In this document: in pieces, positions 1-12,964 of the stretch | How the letters are laid out: the number at the start of each line of letters is the position of its first letter | Position numbering within the stretch: the first letter of the stretch is position 1 | Source of the DNA: Apium graveolens | Lineage: Eukaryota; Streptophyta; Magnoliopsida; Apiales; Apiaceae | Assembly: GCF_009905375.1 (NCBI RefSeq) | Contig: NW_027417461.1 | Coordinates: 1 to 64,000, forward strand | DNA length: 64,000 nt | Direction of reading: 5' to 3' | Position numbers and translations under genes: made by a program | The notes under the pieces: model-generated | The model's database searches: none | Seen by the model: the letters and a program-made list of their open reading frames with translations, nothing else | Told to the model about the DNA's origin: nothing

Positions 1-2762
1 GTTGCATGGTAATAATTTGTGGTTATCTTTTATAAAAATATATATCTTGTTGTTTCAAAGGCATGAAGATTTGCGATTTGTTAAGAGTAGTCTCTTTTGT
101 TTTGCCATAGTTGCACCTTAGGTAAGGATGATCTCACCAAGGGTATTTTAAGAAAAAGGGAGTTAGTTCAGTAGAATACCAAGTATAGGTCTTGGTTTAA
201 GTATTTAGTTGTTGTTAGTTGGGTTTGTCAAGTTAAAATCTTGGAAAATGAGAAGTTATAGTTTCTGCAGAAAAATCAGTTTAGTACCCTGAGGTTTAGA
301 GTGAGTTTTGACCATGTCATTGATGTGCACTTTGAGGCCCAAGCCACCAGAAGTTAGTATGGGGAGTATATAATAGGTTTTAGGAGTTGGTTGGAGGTTT
401 GCATGTCATTTGGTTAGGTGCACAAGTAGAATAACAAAATCTGTCCAGCAGGGAACAGTTTTGTTGCAACTTAGAAATAGGGAGATTTGGCCATGTCATG
501 GGTAGGCCCTCATTAGGCCCAATTGGGCCTTAGTTAGAGGGTATGTCAGAGAAGTTTTTCCAACCATAGTTCATAGGATATGAGCTAGAACCATGTGCCA
601 CAAGTTAATTCAAGTCAGGGCATTTTCTGCCCAGAAAAACAGGGGAACCTTGGACTTTTAGCTTAGGCCCAAGAAGGCCCAAGCCAGGCCTTTGAGCCAC
701 ATCAAGCTTATGAGATGCCCTTAGGTCAGGAGAGTCTTGTGTAAAAATTTTGAAGAAAAACTTGTAGTTTAAGAGTGTCTAATGCACTCAAGAAACCTTA
801 GTTACCATTCTGAAATTTGCACCAGTGAGCACTTTCACTTATCACATAGTTTTAGGACACTTAGAAGTGAGTATTAGGTCAACCACCATAGTTGTAAGAT
901 AGTATAAGGTCAGTAGAGCAAAAGGCACAAGTGAGGGTCAATAGGTTTTGGATAATTTAGGAAAGGCACATTGAGTTAGGAAGCCCAAATTCGAAGACTT
1001 CACTTAGTTAGCGACCAAGTAATTTAAGTGGTGAGTCGAGATCATCCAAGCCTAGTGTGGCGTTATGGTGTATATGATGTTATTTGGTATTAATATACGA
1101 TATGTGATTATGTGGCTACGTGTGTATATTTAAAAATATAAATGTTGGATATGAATTAAGTGTGTATAGGCCTAAGTGCCATCCATGTTTAATTTCGGGT
1201 TGTAAATAGGTTAAGATGGAAAGAATATATTATAATGAGGATTATTATTATTTATGTAGGATCTCGAGACGAGGGAAAACTTGCCTTAAAAGTCGAGTGA
1301 AGCTCCAGTTGTTGCTCCTACCAGTCAGACCAGACCAGTCTATCTCAAGGCAAGTGATTCAACTTGACCTTCGTATTTGCTGTAAACAGTTCATATATAT
1401 ATCGATGCAATTATCCTGAGTCATTTTGATATATTTAAATCAAGAGTATCTTTTGTTTATCTTTGAGTTACATAGAGATGCCATGAACCCTCGAGTACGT
1501 ATTGCAAGTAGTTCAAAAGTCTTTCATGATAGTTTAATGCCATGATAAAATAGAGATTTGTTATAATACCTTATTGATCCTTTTGATTATCATGCTATTG
1601 ATCCCTGAGAAATCTTGATATTGCACCCTGATGCTTTGATTCAACTCTTGAAATAACCTCGATAGAAACTTTATCTTGATACCTAAAAGCCAATCATTTC
1701 TTAAATTCATTCATGATTGTTTGATAACCCTATCCTTACCCTAAAAGCTTGATACCCTGTTATATCTTGAGCTGATGATCACTTTCTTTATATTTTAACA
1801 CCTCTATCCTATTGGAACCAGTGATGCTTATCTTCTTGATGTTCTAATACCTATACCTTGTCTACAACCATTGCTTTAAGCCTAGTTTGGCATTACTCTT
1901 TCATATTATCCAATAGCCTTGCTTAATTTCCTTGTCAAAATTCTTGTTTATGGAAATCTCTCGATTACCCTAATATAGTAAAGTCTAGTGGATCATGGCC
2001 CTGAGATTTAGTGTCATATTTCCAGTGTTTCAAGTTGACCTATAATCCCCTGATAAAAAAATGATTTCAGTCAAAAGAGATTTTGTCATAAATCGGCATC
2101 AGTTTTCAAAATGAATAAAGGTGGATTTTTCAGTCCCAAAGGGGGACAAATGTTTTCTTGAATGGTGGATCTGGACTGAGACGCGAGTCCTTTCCACACT
2201 TATATTAGGCTTAAAAGTTGCCTAGGGATTCCCAATAATGTTTTAGAACCCAGCGAGGTTCGGGATTACTTCGCGGCTGATCACCGGCTGTAATCCGTAG
2301 CGTCATAAAATGATTTTGATTAAGAATGGTTTTAAAATTTGTTTTGATGCAAGCAAAATGATGCCAACTCACATAAGTTTTATCTCTCGATTATCATTGA
2401 TTATGTCATTCCATTGTCATTCCTAAAGGTATATCTCGATTTATGCTTTGCGTTGTATTGTTAGCACTTGTTGAGCTTTTGGCTCACTTCTTGCTTTACC
2501 CTGATATTACAGCTAACAGCCATGGTTAGATTCAAGCAGACTGCCCGTAAGACCTGTGATGCGGATGCTTATGTTCGAGCCCAGGTAGAATAAGTAATAA
2601 TAGTTGTGTGAGGACTCGGTATTTGTAATCAGATGTAATAGTTGGTAGTGTTGGGCTGTTCCAAACCCTAAACTGTAAGATCTTGGATTTTGGTTGTGTA
2701 GTACTCAATAAAATGATGTAATAGCTATAATTATTTTGCTATTTAAGTTAGGGGGTGTGACA
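1..2762 (+). mobile_element. 3' part of a gypsy-type LTR nested in A1 pol
   Basis: No coding frame is visible. The segment ends in GGGGGTGTGACA at 2762, a typical LTR end in CA, and the next base resumes the Tekay protease frame of copy A1. Copy A2 is uninterrupted at the same place (about 45524), so this is an insertion. The last 300 bases share the layout of the other gypsy LTRs here: a GAGCT...GGCTCAC block (2472-2486), a 'CTTGCTTT' stretch, a region resembling the 9600-9650 segment of the Tekay LTR, then a short AT-rich tail. The expected 5-bp duplication would be TAGCC (2763-2767); its partner lies left of the window. It may be a 3' LTR or a solo LTR; the 5' end is out of view. Confidence 0.7.
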
Positions 2763-2764
2763 TA

Positions 2765-5700
2765 GCCAATCATGAAATTATTCCTATTAACCAGATTCAC
2801 CCCGCCTGTGAGATAGGCATAGGGGAGCAATCTTTCAGTGTTGATCTGATTCCTTTTAAATTAGGGGAGTTTGATGTGATTTTGGGAATGGACTGGCTAT
2901 CTAGCAACGATGCTCAGATAGACTGTAAAGGGAAGAAAGTTAAGTTAAATATCCCCGGGAAGAAAGAAGTTATATTTAGAGGAAAGAGGCAGGCGCAGAA
3001 ATTTTTGACCATGGCCCAGGCCAAAAGGATGCTACGAAAAGGAAGTGAGGCTTACCTAGCCTATGTGGTGGACACGCAGAAGGAGGTGCCCAACTTACAA
3101 AATATTCCAGTAGTCAACGAATTTGAGGATGTATTCCCACAAGACCTTCCGGGATTACCACCCGATAGAGTGATTGAATTTGCTATTGAGTTGGCCCCAG
3201 GGACGGCGCCAGTTTCAAAAGCACCTTACCGGTTAGCCCCGTTAGAAATGAAGGAATTAGCTATCCAATTGCAGGAACTCTTGGATAAGGGTATGATAAG
3301 ACCCAGTGTGTCTCCGTGGGGAGCACCAGTTTTATTTGTTAAGAAGAAAGATGGGAGCATGAGGTTGTGCATCGACTATCGAGAGTTGAACAAGCTAACC
3401 ATAAAGAACAGGTACCCATTGCCTAGAATAGACGATCTGTTTGACCAGCTAAAGGATGCTGTTTATTTTTCCAAGATCGACCTGAGAACTGGATATCACC
3501 AACTAAAGATTAAACCCGAAGATATTTCCAAGACAGCGTTCCGTACCAGGTATGGGCATTATGAGTTCTTGGTAATGTCCTTTGGATTAACCAACGCCCC
3601 AGCGGCTTTCATGGATTTAATGAATAGAGTATTTAAGAAGTACTTGGACAAGTGTGTGATAGTTTTTATCGATGATATTTTGATCTACTCAAGGACTGAG
3701 GCAGAACATGCAGAGCATTTGAGGATAGCTCTAGGAATACTCAGAGAGGAGCAGTTATATGCCAAATTCTCGAAGTGTGAATTCTGGCAGAATGAAGTAC
3801 AGTTTTAAGGACATGTGATCAATAAAGAAGGAGTATTGGTCGACCCCTCCAAGATAGAGGCGGTCTCAAATTGGGAAAGGCCAACCACACCCACAGAGGT
3901 AAGGAGTTTCATAGGATTGGCCGGCTACTATCGTAGATTTGTTCAGGACTTTGCGAAGATCGCAGCCACTTTGACACGACTTACTCGTAAGACAGAGAAG
4001 TTTGAATGGACGGAGAAATGTGAGAACAGTTTTCAGGAATTAAAGAAAAGGTTGATAACGGCTCCGGCATTGGCATTACCGGACGGAAAAGGAGATTTTG
4101 TGATATATAGTGACGCGTCGCACAAAGGATTAGGATGTGTGCTTATGCAGCACGGTAAAGTTATTGCGTATGTGTCGAGACAACTGAAGGAATACGAGGC
4201 TAGATATCCTACTCATGACCTTGAGCTCGCGGCAATAGTATTTGCTTTAAAAATTTGGAGGCACTACTTGTATGGAGAGAAGTGTGAGATTTTCACAGAC
4301 CATAAGAGCCTCAAGTACATATTTACGCAGAAAGAGCTCAACATGCGCCAGAGGAGATGGTTAGAACTAATCAAGGACTATGATTGTGAGATTCTCTATC
4401 ATCCAGGGAAAGCCAATGTGGTGGCTGATGCCCTTAGTAGAAAGGAAAGACTCAGAATGAAAACGACTTCGGAAGAGTTGATAAGGGATTTTGAGAGAAT
4501 GGAAATAGAAGTAAAGGTAACCGGAACCGGAACTGAAAAGCTTTTTGAGATCTCAATGCAGCCAGAGTTATTGGAAAAGATCAGATTGTGCCAGGAGAAA
4601 ATAATGAATGAAGGCAGAGAGTCAATGACTGGAGAGGAGATCCATACCGAGAAAGATGATAAAGGGATAATGAGGTACTCCTACCGAATTTGGGTTCCGA
4701 ATGTTCAAGAACTTAAAGATGAGATTTTGGATGAAAGCCATAGTTCAAGGTATTCCATTCACCCGGGAAGTACCAAGATGTATAGGGATTTGAAGGAATA
4801 TTACTGGTGGCCCAACATGAAGAGGGACGTAGCAGAATGGGTAAACAAGTGTTTGACTTGCCAAAGAGTAAAGGCAGAGCACCAGAGACCCAGTGGACTT
4901 TTGTGACCCCTGGAGATTCCCGAATGGAAATGGGAACAGATAGCGATGGATTTTGTTGTAGGCTTGCCAAGGATGAAAGCCAATCACGACGCCATTTGGG
5001 TAATTATAGACCGACTGACAAAGTCAGCTCATTTCATTCCTATCAATGAGAGATACACAGTCGATAGACTGGTGGACATTTACCTTAAGGAAATAGTGAC
5101 GCGACATGGAGTCCCAGCGTCCATTGTCTCAGACCGAGACCCCAGGTTCAACTCCAGATTTTGGAGGAGCTTTCAGGAGTGTGCGGGGACCAAGTTAAAT
5201 ATGAGTACCGCGTACCATCCCCAGATGGATGGACAGAGTGAAAGGACCATCCAGACACTAGAAGATATGTTGAGAGTCTGTGCAATAGACCTTAAAGGAA
5301 GTTGGGATGATCACTTGCCGTTGATCGAGTTTTCTTATAACAATAGCTTTCATGCTAGCATCGGAATGCCGCCTTATAAGGCCCTGTACGGAAGAAGGTG
5401 TCGATCTCCCTTATACTGGGATGAAGTAGGAGAGCAAAAGATGCTCGGACCCGAAGTGGTCCAAAGGACCAAAGATATAGTGGATCTTATCAGAGGGCGA
5501 CTTGTAGCAGCCCAAGACAGACAGAAGAAATATGCAGACCTAGCCCGAAAGGACAAGGAATATGAAGTAGGGGACTTAGTACTGTTGAAAGTATCCCCTT
5601 GGAAGGGATTAATGAGGTTCGGAAAGAAAGGAAAACTAAGCCCAAGATACATTGGACCTTTTCAGATATTAAGACGGATTGGAAAGTTAGCTTACGAGCT

Positions 5701-5962
5701 AGCCCTACCCCCTAACTTGCAACAAGTTCATAATGTGTTCCATGTGTCAATGCTAAGGAGGTATCATCGGGATGCCAGACACATAGTGGAGTACGAGCAG
5801 GTGGATATGCAGCCAGATCTAACTTACGTGGAGAAGCCAGTAAGGATTATGGATAAGAAGGAGCAGGTGCTTCGGAACAAAGTGATCAAGCTAGTCAGAG
5901 TACTATGGCAGAATCATAACGTGGAAGAATCAACTTGGGAACTAGAGAGCACAATGCTATAA
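2765..5962 (+). pseudogene. Tekay pol remnant (PR end-RT-RNase H-integrase-chromodomain)
   Basis: One continuous reading frame, from mid-protease to the integrase C-terminus, interrupted by nonsense changes. RT carries the FIDD catalytic box at 3665-3676. RNase H has a YSDASHKG motif near 4100. Integrase keeps its HHCC finger (the CLTC cysteines at 4850-4861) and the D-D-E triad at 4949, 5132 and 5240. A GPF motif near 5656 and a chromodomain-like tail (VLWQNHNVEESTWELE) follow. Compared with A2 there are three premature stops: TTA to TAA at 3806-3808, CGA to TGA at 4904-4906, and GAA to TAA at 5960-5962, which removes only the last residues. There are no frameshifts. In a working element this polyprotein would copy and integrate the RNA; this copy cannot supply it. 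Confidence 0.92.
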
Positions 5963-6009
5963 AAGTACCCCCATTTGTTTTCTGTTTGATTCCGGGACGG
6001 AATCCTTTT

Positions 6010-6020
6010 AAGGAGGGGAG
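6010..6020 (+). other. Polypurine tract of Tekay A1
   Basis: AAGGAGGGGAG lies two bases before the TG of the 3' LTR and is identical in A2. In LTR retrotransposons this purine run primes plus-strand DNA synthesis. Confidence 0.85.
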
Positions 6021-8223
6021 ACTGTAATAACCCCAAAATTTTCAACTTTTTGTAACCCTTGTGAATAGTGTTTTAGCTGAATGAGAAAACTTTTCACGCC
6101 ACACTATGTAGAGGTTCTGTTATGGATATTCTGGGATATTATTAGTACTCTATGAAGTATATAAGTGTATGTAAAGATCGTCAGAATCCAATTCCGAACA
6201 CTTTGGTTTTTCCCGGAAATCCACTAGATACGGAGAGAATTGAGTATAAGGCAACAGTATATAAAGGATTTAAATTAAAGGATTATAATAGAGGATCATA
6301 AAAAGGAATATAATGTATTGAGAAAGGTTAAGGGAACCTAAGTAATAAGATCCCGGGTATGATCCTTCAAACGATAAACGAGAACGAAGTTAAGCGAACC
6401 GTATAACAGATCAGCGGTCATTAGGCAAACGATTAGGAAGTTAATCAAAGGGATTAGTGGGAATGATGTCATCCAACCAATAGAAAGAGGACAAGGAAGG
6501 GAGGATGACATCATGAGGATGATACAAGCATGACATGGGAAGGAAGGAGGTGTGGTGGCTTTGTAACCACACAAATTCAAGGGCAAGAAGGTAATTGACT
6601 AAATCAAACACAAAAGCAAAGCAACCAAGCCAAGTAAATTCATTCTTCATCAAAAATCAAAAAGAACCAAGGCCTTGTTCATCCTTGCTCTCGGCTTTTC
6701 ACTATTCATTAGGCAAGAAATTTCAAAAATTCAAGATCCAAGCTTCCTAAATTGGTGAGTAAATTCCCTAATCATCTTCATGCTTAGTTAGGGCTATATC
6801 ATGAGTTTAAGCCATTAATTCCTTCTCAATCTTCTTCATTTAATCAAAGAAGAAGACTATGAATAGTGTTTTCAAGTTTTTAACTTGAAGTTTTTCTTGT
6901 TTTTCTTGAAGATCCAAGCATTCTTAAGACTTCTCAAAGCTTCTTAAGGCTTCCTAGCTCCTCCCACCACTTCAAGGAAGGTATACCATCTCCAAACCCT
7001 AGATTCCTATATATTATAAGATGATTTTGATTAGTAGGATGATATTGTAGCTTGTTGTTGTGATTAGAGTTTGGGATTTGTAATGGTAGTGAAATGGAAT
7101 GGTAAATGTTGTGGTTTTGATTAAAAGAACTTAAGTATGATTAAAGTTAAGTTTAGGCATAAGTATGAATGATTAAATTGAATTGGTTGGGGTTGTTATG
7201 ATGTGATAAGGATGGATGTTGGTTGTATGTTGGATTTGAGGTTGATTTGGGATGGATTTGAATGGTTTAAAATATTGGAAATCGCGTAAACATAGCCGTC
7301 GTAACGTCCGATTTTCTTTGGACTGTTTTTGTGCATAGCATTAGGACCCGAGAACCCCCTGCTAGATTATGACCACCATGTTTAGATAGCTCATGTTACG
7401 AGCTTCGTTTTGATATGTAGTTCGTTCGATTCCGATGCACGGTTTAGGAGAAACGACCGTTTCAAATAACGGCGTTTCGCGAACGAAACTTTTCCCCTCG
7501 CCTTACTTTGAAACATAGGTTAAAGACCAAAAAGGGTTAATTAATGTATGAAACATTTATGGTAAGTGTGTTAGACAGTTGGTAAGACACTCGCGAAGGA
7601 ATCGCTTTAAAACTCGTAAAGGTTAAATTATTAAAAATGGTGGAGCCGAGGGTACCCGAGTGACTTAAGCGAATCAGTGAGCGCAAAACAAGCGTTAGAG
7701 TCTAAGTTAGTTAAAGTATAGATTTACAAGTGATTTTGGTTTAATTCCAACTTACTTGTTATTTATAGGTTACCAGACTTGTCCCGAGCCTTTTATCACC
7801 CCAAGTCGCTCAGGCAAGTTTTCTACCCGTTATACTGTTGTGATGAATATATATATATGCATTATCTTGCGATAGATGCATGTTGGTTAATTAGCAAATG
7901 TTGCGATATATTGATGCATGCTGATATGGTATATATATGCATGCCTGTTTCGTATTCTTGCAATATATATCTGTTGGTTCAGTTGATAATACCTATGCTA
8001 GAGAATAGCGGTAACTTGCATATACCCTTAGTATAGGGACCCAAAGGTGAAAATATTTTCTAAAACCGGGAGTCGAGGATCCTGAGTAGATTTTGTATAT
8101 ATGGATATGGATATATATATATATATGGTTATAGTTTTCCAAACTATTAATCGAATAAGGTTTATTCGATAACTTTAACTTTATTTTATTATTTAATATT
8201 ATTTCGAATATTATTCGAAGGCG

Positions 8224-8447
8224 TATGACTCCTTTTATTTATTTATTTGAATATTATTTGAATATTCATTCGAGGGCTTATGACTCTTTTATATTATTTA
8301 TTGAATATTATTTGAATATTCATTCGAAGGCTTATGACTCTTTTATATTATTTATTGATTATTATTTGAATATTCATTCGAAGGCTTATGACTCAGTTTA
8401 TATTATTTAATGAATATTATTTGAATATTCATTTGAGGATCTATGAC
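8224..8447 (+). repeat. 54-55 bp tandem repeat inside the A1 LTR
   Basis: The word TATGACT recurs at 8224, 8279, 8333, 8387 and 8442, each followed by an AT-rich stretch containing GAATATTATTTGAATATTCA. The A2 LTRs have fewer and more degenerate units at 41395-41535 and 50985-51125. The encoded SFILF.YYLNIH repeat is a by-product, not a gene. Confidence 0.85.
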
Positions 8448-8949
8448 TCCGATTATTTGCTGAGGTATATTCTTTATTTTATTAAAGAATAAGGTGTCAA
8501 TAATCAAACTTATTTTCGATTATTCTAATAAAGATAATACTTTCATATAAGTATATCTTTGGTTATTTAATACTCGTTTCAAGTATAAGTTTTAATACTT
8601 CTACTTCAATTATTTTTATAAAGATTATTCTTTATGGGAATATTATTTAAATAATAATATTCAGTCATTTTCTAAATATTCTGGGGACTGATTTACTTCA
8701 TTAAATCAGCTTTACTCAAAACACTCTATAAAGTGTTTTCGAGTCTTCAAAATGATTTTTAAAGTCAGAGCGGATCCCAAAACTCATTTTTATATTTAAG
8801 ATCTTCCTTTTTTAAGGGGATTTAAATACTCGCTCAAAACCTGGGGAATCCGGCTCTGTGGTGTATTTTATATTCGCAACGAGGTTGCAGTTTTGGTAAA
8901 TGAATTGATTACTTGCCCAATGTTCGGGAAGTAAGCCCATCTAATTGAG

Positions 8950-9047
8950 TCGGCATAAGCGACAGGCCGGGGTACGGTCTATGAAAGTGTAAGTGGCTGG
9001 GTGGCAGTCCATCAACGCGTAAGAGGCCGGGTGGCGGTCCAGCACAA
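8950..9047 (+). repeat. About 36-38 bp repeat in Tekay LTR
   Basis: Three imperfect units of the pattern AAG-GGC(T/C)GGGTGGC(A/G)GTCCA are visible. They have counterparts in the A2 LTRs near 42030-42130 and 51620-51720. GC content rises locally. No function is visible. Confidence 0.65.
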
Positions 9048-10015
9048 GGTCCTTATGTGTCCAGGGTGATGACCGGTGGGGGATTCATCCATCTACTAGT
9101 AGAAAAGGTTACTTATTGGTATCTTTGCCTGATCAGCAAGATATCTGGTTTATGCCAAAATTCTTTTCCTTTCCAAAATTCATTGGATGTTTCAAACTCT
9201 GTTCATACTTTACATAACAGAGGTTCCAGGAAATGTTTAAGAGATATATATGTGGATATATATATATCGGGACTAAATAAAGTATCTCGTAACTTTATTT
9301 CATTCAATAATATTTCAAAGATTGAATCTATTCAAGTCTTAACTTGTGGTCTCATCTATGGGATGTTTTTTTAAAAACTTATAATACTTTGAACGGTGGT
9401 GGTTCAAGTAGCTTTATAAATGATATAAGTGTAGTGAAGTATTGGTAACTTCATTCCTTGTTTTTACTTATATCTAGTAAGTAATTATCTTACACATGAT
9501 AAAGATTCTAGTAAGTATCCATTGAGATACTTATATTATTGTTATCACTATGTATTATCTTGCGAGCTGTAAGGCTCACTCTTGCTTTATTTCTTCATCA
9601 CACAACAACAGTTAGGAGAGATGGCCAGACTCCAGCAGACCCAGCGCAAGCGCGTGGGAAGCGTCCCGCGTCTTCCCGATGATGTTGTAGCTGCTATAGC
9701 TGCAGAGGTAGATCCATGTAGTTCAGACCATCTACTTTTGAGAATCAAATTATGTATAATTATAACTTGTGGCAGATAATGGCAATTAACTATAAATTTA
9801 TCAAGTAATCATTTTGGGTTGTAATAACTTTTAAATGGTGGATTCAATGACTTGTACTTATTTCAATTTCATCTCTGAGACTATAACGGGTTGTGGTGTG
9901 TGTTAGTGTGGGGTCATAGCATAAGGTTATTATTATTAATTAAGGGAAGTGATATTGTGGAAAGAAAGACCGTGACGACCCGGATCCCCGACCCCGAATC
10001 TGGGGGTGTTACACT

Positions 10016-12530
10016 TTTGAGGTCCTGAGATACCACACGATGATGTTAAATCCTGCAAAGTGTGCTTTCGAAGTGGGATCTGGAAATGTTTTGGGATTGA
10101 TGGTCTCCAAGAGAGGAATTGAGGCCAATCCCAATAAAATAAAGGCAATCCTGGACATGGAGCCGCCAAAAACTATCAAAGATGTTCAAAAGCTCACTGG
10201 AAGGGTTGCTGCATTGGGGAGATTCATCTCCAAGTCTGGGGACAAGTGCTTGTCGTTCTTCAAGTCCTTGAAAAAGGTTAAGGATTTTGTATGGAGTGAG
10301 GAAAGCCAGAAGGCATTCGAAGAATTAAAGAAATATATGACCCAGGCCCCGCTGTTAGCCAAGCCAGCTCTGAATGAAGTTTTATACTTGTACTTGGCCG
10401 TTTCAGAAAATGCCTTGAGCGTTGTATTGGTTAAGGAGGAACTTAAATCCAGAAACCCGTATACTATGTCAGCAAAATTCTGCATGGAGCTGAGTTGAAT
10501 TATTCAACTATTGAGAAGTTTGCCTTAGCCTTGGTAATGGCTTCAAGAAATTTACGTCCTTACTTTCAGGCTCATCAAATTGAGGTGCTAACAAATCAGC
10601 CCCTGAGAAATATTATTCATAGTCCCAAGGCTAGTGGGAGACTGATCAAGTGGGCAATAGAGTTGGGAGAATTTGACATCAAGTACAAGCCACGAACGGC
10701 AATAAAAGCCCAGGCATTGGCTGAATTCGTGGTGGAATGTACCATACCCAACCAAGAAGTCGAGGGGTAGGAAGATACTATACCTCCAAACACAGAAGAT
10801 GATAAAGGAAAGGATGGTAAGGAGGATAAGGAGAAGGAATATTGGGTTCTCTATTTTGATGGAGCGTCAAAAACAAATTCAAGTGGACCAGGGTTAGTTT
10901 TGCAAAGCCCCGATGGGTTCTTGATTGAATATGCTATGTAGTTAGACTTCTAAACCACAAACAATGAAGCAGAATATGAGGCTTTGATAGTTGGCCTCGT
11001 CCTAGCAGGGACACTAAGAGTAAAGAACTTGAAGGTCTGTGGAGACTCGAAGTTGGTCATATCCTAGGTGAAGGGAGAGTTTGAGGCAAGGGATGATACG
11101 ATGGCTAAGTATGTTCGCTTAGTAAGAGCTGTGATGACCCAATTCGATGAATGCCATGTTGAGCACATCCCAAGGGAGGAAAATGCTAAGGCATATGCAT
11201 TGTCAAAGTTTGCTTCATCTGAGATAGAGGAAAGTCCAGGAAGTGTATACTTCCACATTATGAAAACACGGAGCATTGATGTTAAGCTTGTAGCTCCTAT
11301 AGGGCTGGGGATGTCATGGATAGATCCCATTAAGGCCCATATTCAAACGGTTGGTTGCCAAATGATGTGACTGAAGCCCGAAGGTTGGTTGTTCAAGCAC
11401 TAAGATACTCCTTGATCAGTGGGAATTTATAGAAAAGATCTTATGTGGTTCCTTACTTAAGATGTCTCAGGCCCGATGAGGCACGCTTGGCTCTTGTAGA
11501 AGTGCATAATGGTATCTTTAGGCAACACCTGGGGGCAGAGCACTAGCTCATAAAATAACTCATTTAGGCATTTATTGGCCGGAGATGATGGCTGATGCCA
11601 AAGAGTATGGGAAGAAGTGTGATCGCTGTAAGAAACATGCACCTGTCGTTCGACAACCCCCCGAAATGCTAACCTCTATCAACTCTCCCATCCCCTTTTC
11701 CATGTGGGGAATAGATATACTTGGGCCTTTTCCCTATGGCCACATCACAAAGAAAGTTCTTGATTATAGCCATTGATTATTTTACTAAATGGATTGAAGC
11801 CAAGCCTTTGGACAAGATCATGACTAAGCAAGTTGCACAATTCCTGTGGGAAAATATCATGTGCCGGTATGGAATTCCCCGCATCCTAGACACTGACAAT
11901 GGAACACAGTTCAACAATGAGGAATTCAAGAAGTATCGTGAGGAGAATAAAATTGAGTTACGATATACCTCTGTGGCTCACCCGCAAGCCAATGGGCAAA
12001 CAGAAGTGGCGAATCGAATCATCCTGGATGGACTAAAGAAGAGGATCGAGAAGTCAGGAAATAATTGGGTGGATAAAATACTCCCGATTCTATGGGCCAA
12101 TAGGACTACTTGTAGAGTCACCACTGGAGCAACTCCCTTCATGTTAGAATATGGGGCAGAGGCAGTTGTTCTTGTGGAGATATCACATTCGTCTCCCAGA
12201 ATCCAAGCCTTTAATGCTGAAGAAAATGAGGAGGGGCAGAGATTAGCCCTGGATCTAATTGATGAAATACGAGATGATACACATGCAAAGATAGTGGAAT
12301 ATCAGAAAAATGCTTCGTTCTATTACAACCTAAGGGTTAAGGAAAGGTTCTTCAAGCAAGGAGACTTGGTTTTGAGGAAGGTAAAAGCTTCTGATGTTGG
12401 GAAGAAAGGGAAACTTGCCCCAAATTGGGAAGGACCATATAAAGTCAAAAGTGTTCAAGGAAGAGGAACCTACAAGCTGGATACAATGGATGTTTTTGAA
12501 GTCCCAAGAACCTGGCACGCGCAGAACTGA
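10016..12530 (+). pseudogene. Retand pol remnant: RT end, two RNase H domains, integrase
   Basis: The frame resumes exactly after the A1 LTR with FEVLRYHTMMLNPAKC, a hallmark of Tat RT. A one-base shift near 10450 leads into the RNase H end (ELNYSTIEKFALAL). This gypsy-type RNase H has LYLAVSE where an Asp is usual. A linker with a stop (10768-10770) leads to a second RNase H (VLYFDGASK, NNEAEYEAL, CGDSKLV) with stops at 10939, 10951 and 11065. Its last motif reads ENAKAYALSK, with Tyr in the place of Asp. Integrase follows: a degraded zinc finger ending CDRCKKHAP (11617), a shift near 11740, then IDILGPFP, LDTDNGTQF and GQTEVANR as the D-D-E motifs. It ends early at 12530, apparently through a 1-bp loss. 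Confidence 0.88.
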
Positions 12531-12964
12531 AGGTTTCCTATGTGTAAAAAGGTTGAGCATGATTCTCACTTGTCAAGATGACAAGTAGGTTTAAAAGCAC
12601 CTTGATGCTTTGCTTGCTCAGGATTTTTATAAATTTGATAGAAGATATGTTTTAGTTTTATCAGGGTTGAACCCATCTCGTGTAAGGTGTCAAAAGCACC
12701 AAGTTATAATGAAAAGCGTTCAGTTTGATCTAGCTTACTAGATTGATATATTGTGAAGGATAAAACCAAGTTATAAGCTTGAGTTTGGAAACTCGGAAAG
12801 CTGGGCTATGATTGAATAACTAAGCAAAATGAGTAAAAATAACCAAAGTCAATTACAAATCTGGAGAATGTCTGAAGAAAATAAAAATACATAATATAAA
12901 GAAGTTAGGCCTTAGAAGGCTCAGATTCTTCAGAGCAATTGTCTAAAGTCTCCTCAGACGTGTC
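12531..12964. other. Non-coding spacer of the Retand element
   Basis: This separates the end of pol from the stop of the antisense ORF. I see no conserved frame, repeat or RNA motif in it. The two genes converge here, so overlapping 3' ends are possible. Confidence 0.5.

Larger units (their letters stand above)
2763..10013 (+). mobile_element. Tekay-type Ty3/gypsy chromovirus, copy A1 (5' part cut off)
   Basis: Internal pol followed by PPT and a 3' LTR. The sequence closely matches A2 (45520-52699) along its whole length. The left side is severed by the LTR at 1-2762, so gag, PBS and 5' LTR lie outside the window. The right edge abuts a Retand reverse-transcriptase frame that resumes at 10016, showing that A1 inserted into that older element; the right target-site copy would be CTTTT (10014-10018). 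Lineage is inferred from the pol order PR-RT-RH-INT and a C-terminal chromodomain. Confidence 0.9.
6023..10013 (+). repeat. 3' LTR of Tekay A1
   Basis: Starts TGTAATAACC and ends GTGTTACA, 3991 bp long. Both A2 LTRs share the family sequence at 3899 and 3907 bp. Much of the extra length lies in a tandem array at 8224-8447. It is visibly more diverged from the A2 LTRs than those are from each other. It has no coding content; short frames near 7779-8036 and 9057-9374 are chance or repeat-derived. Confidence 0.95.

Noticed and set aside
8225..8410. 61-codon frame with a repeated ILFI.YYLNIH motif
   Set aside because: Product of the 54-bp LTR minisatellite.
8940..9050. CRISPR-like array of short repeats in the Tekay LTR
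   Set aside because: Units are tandem and degenerate, without unique spacers, in a plant retrotransposon LTR.
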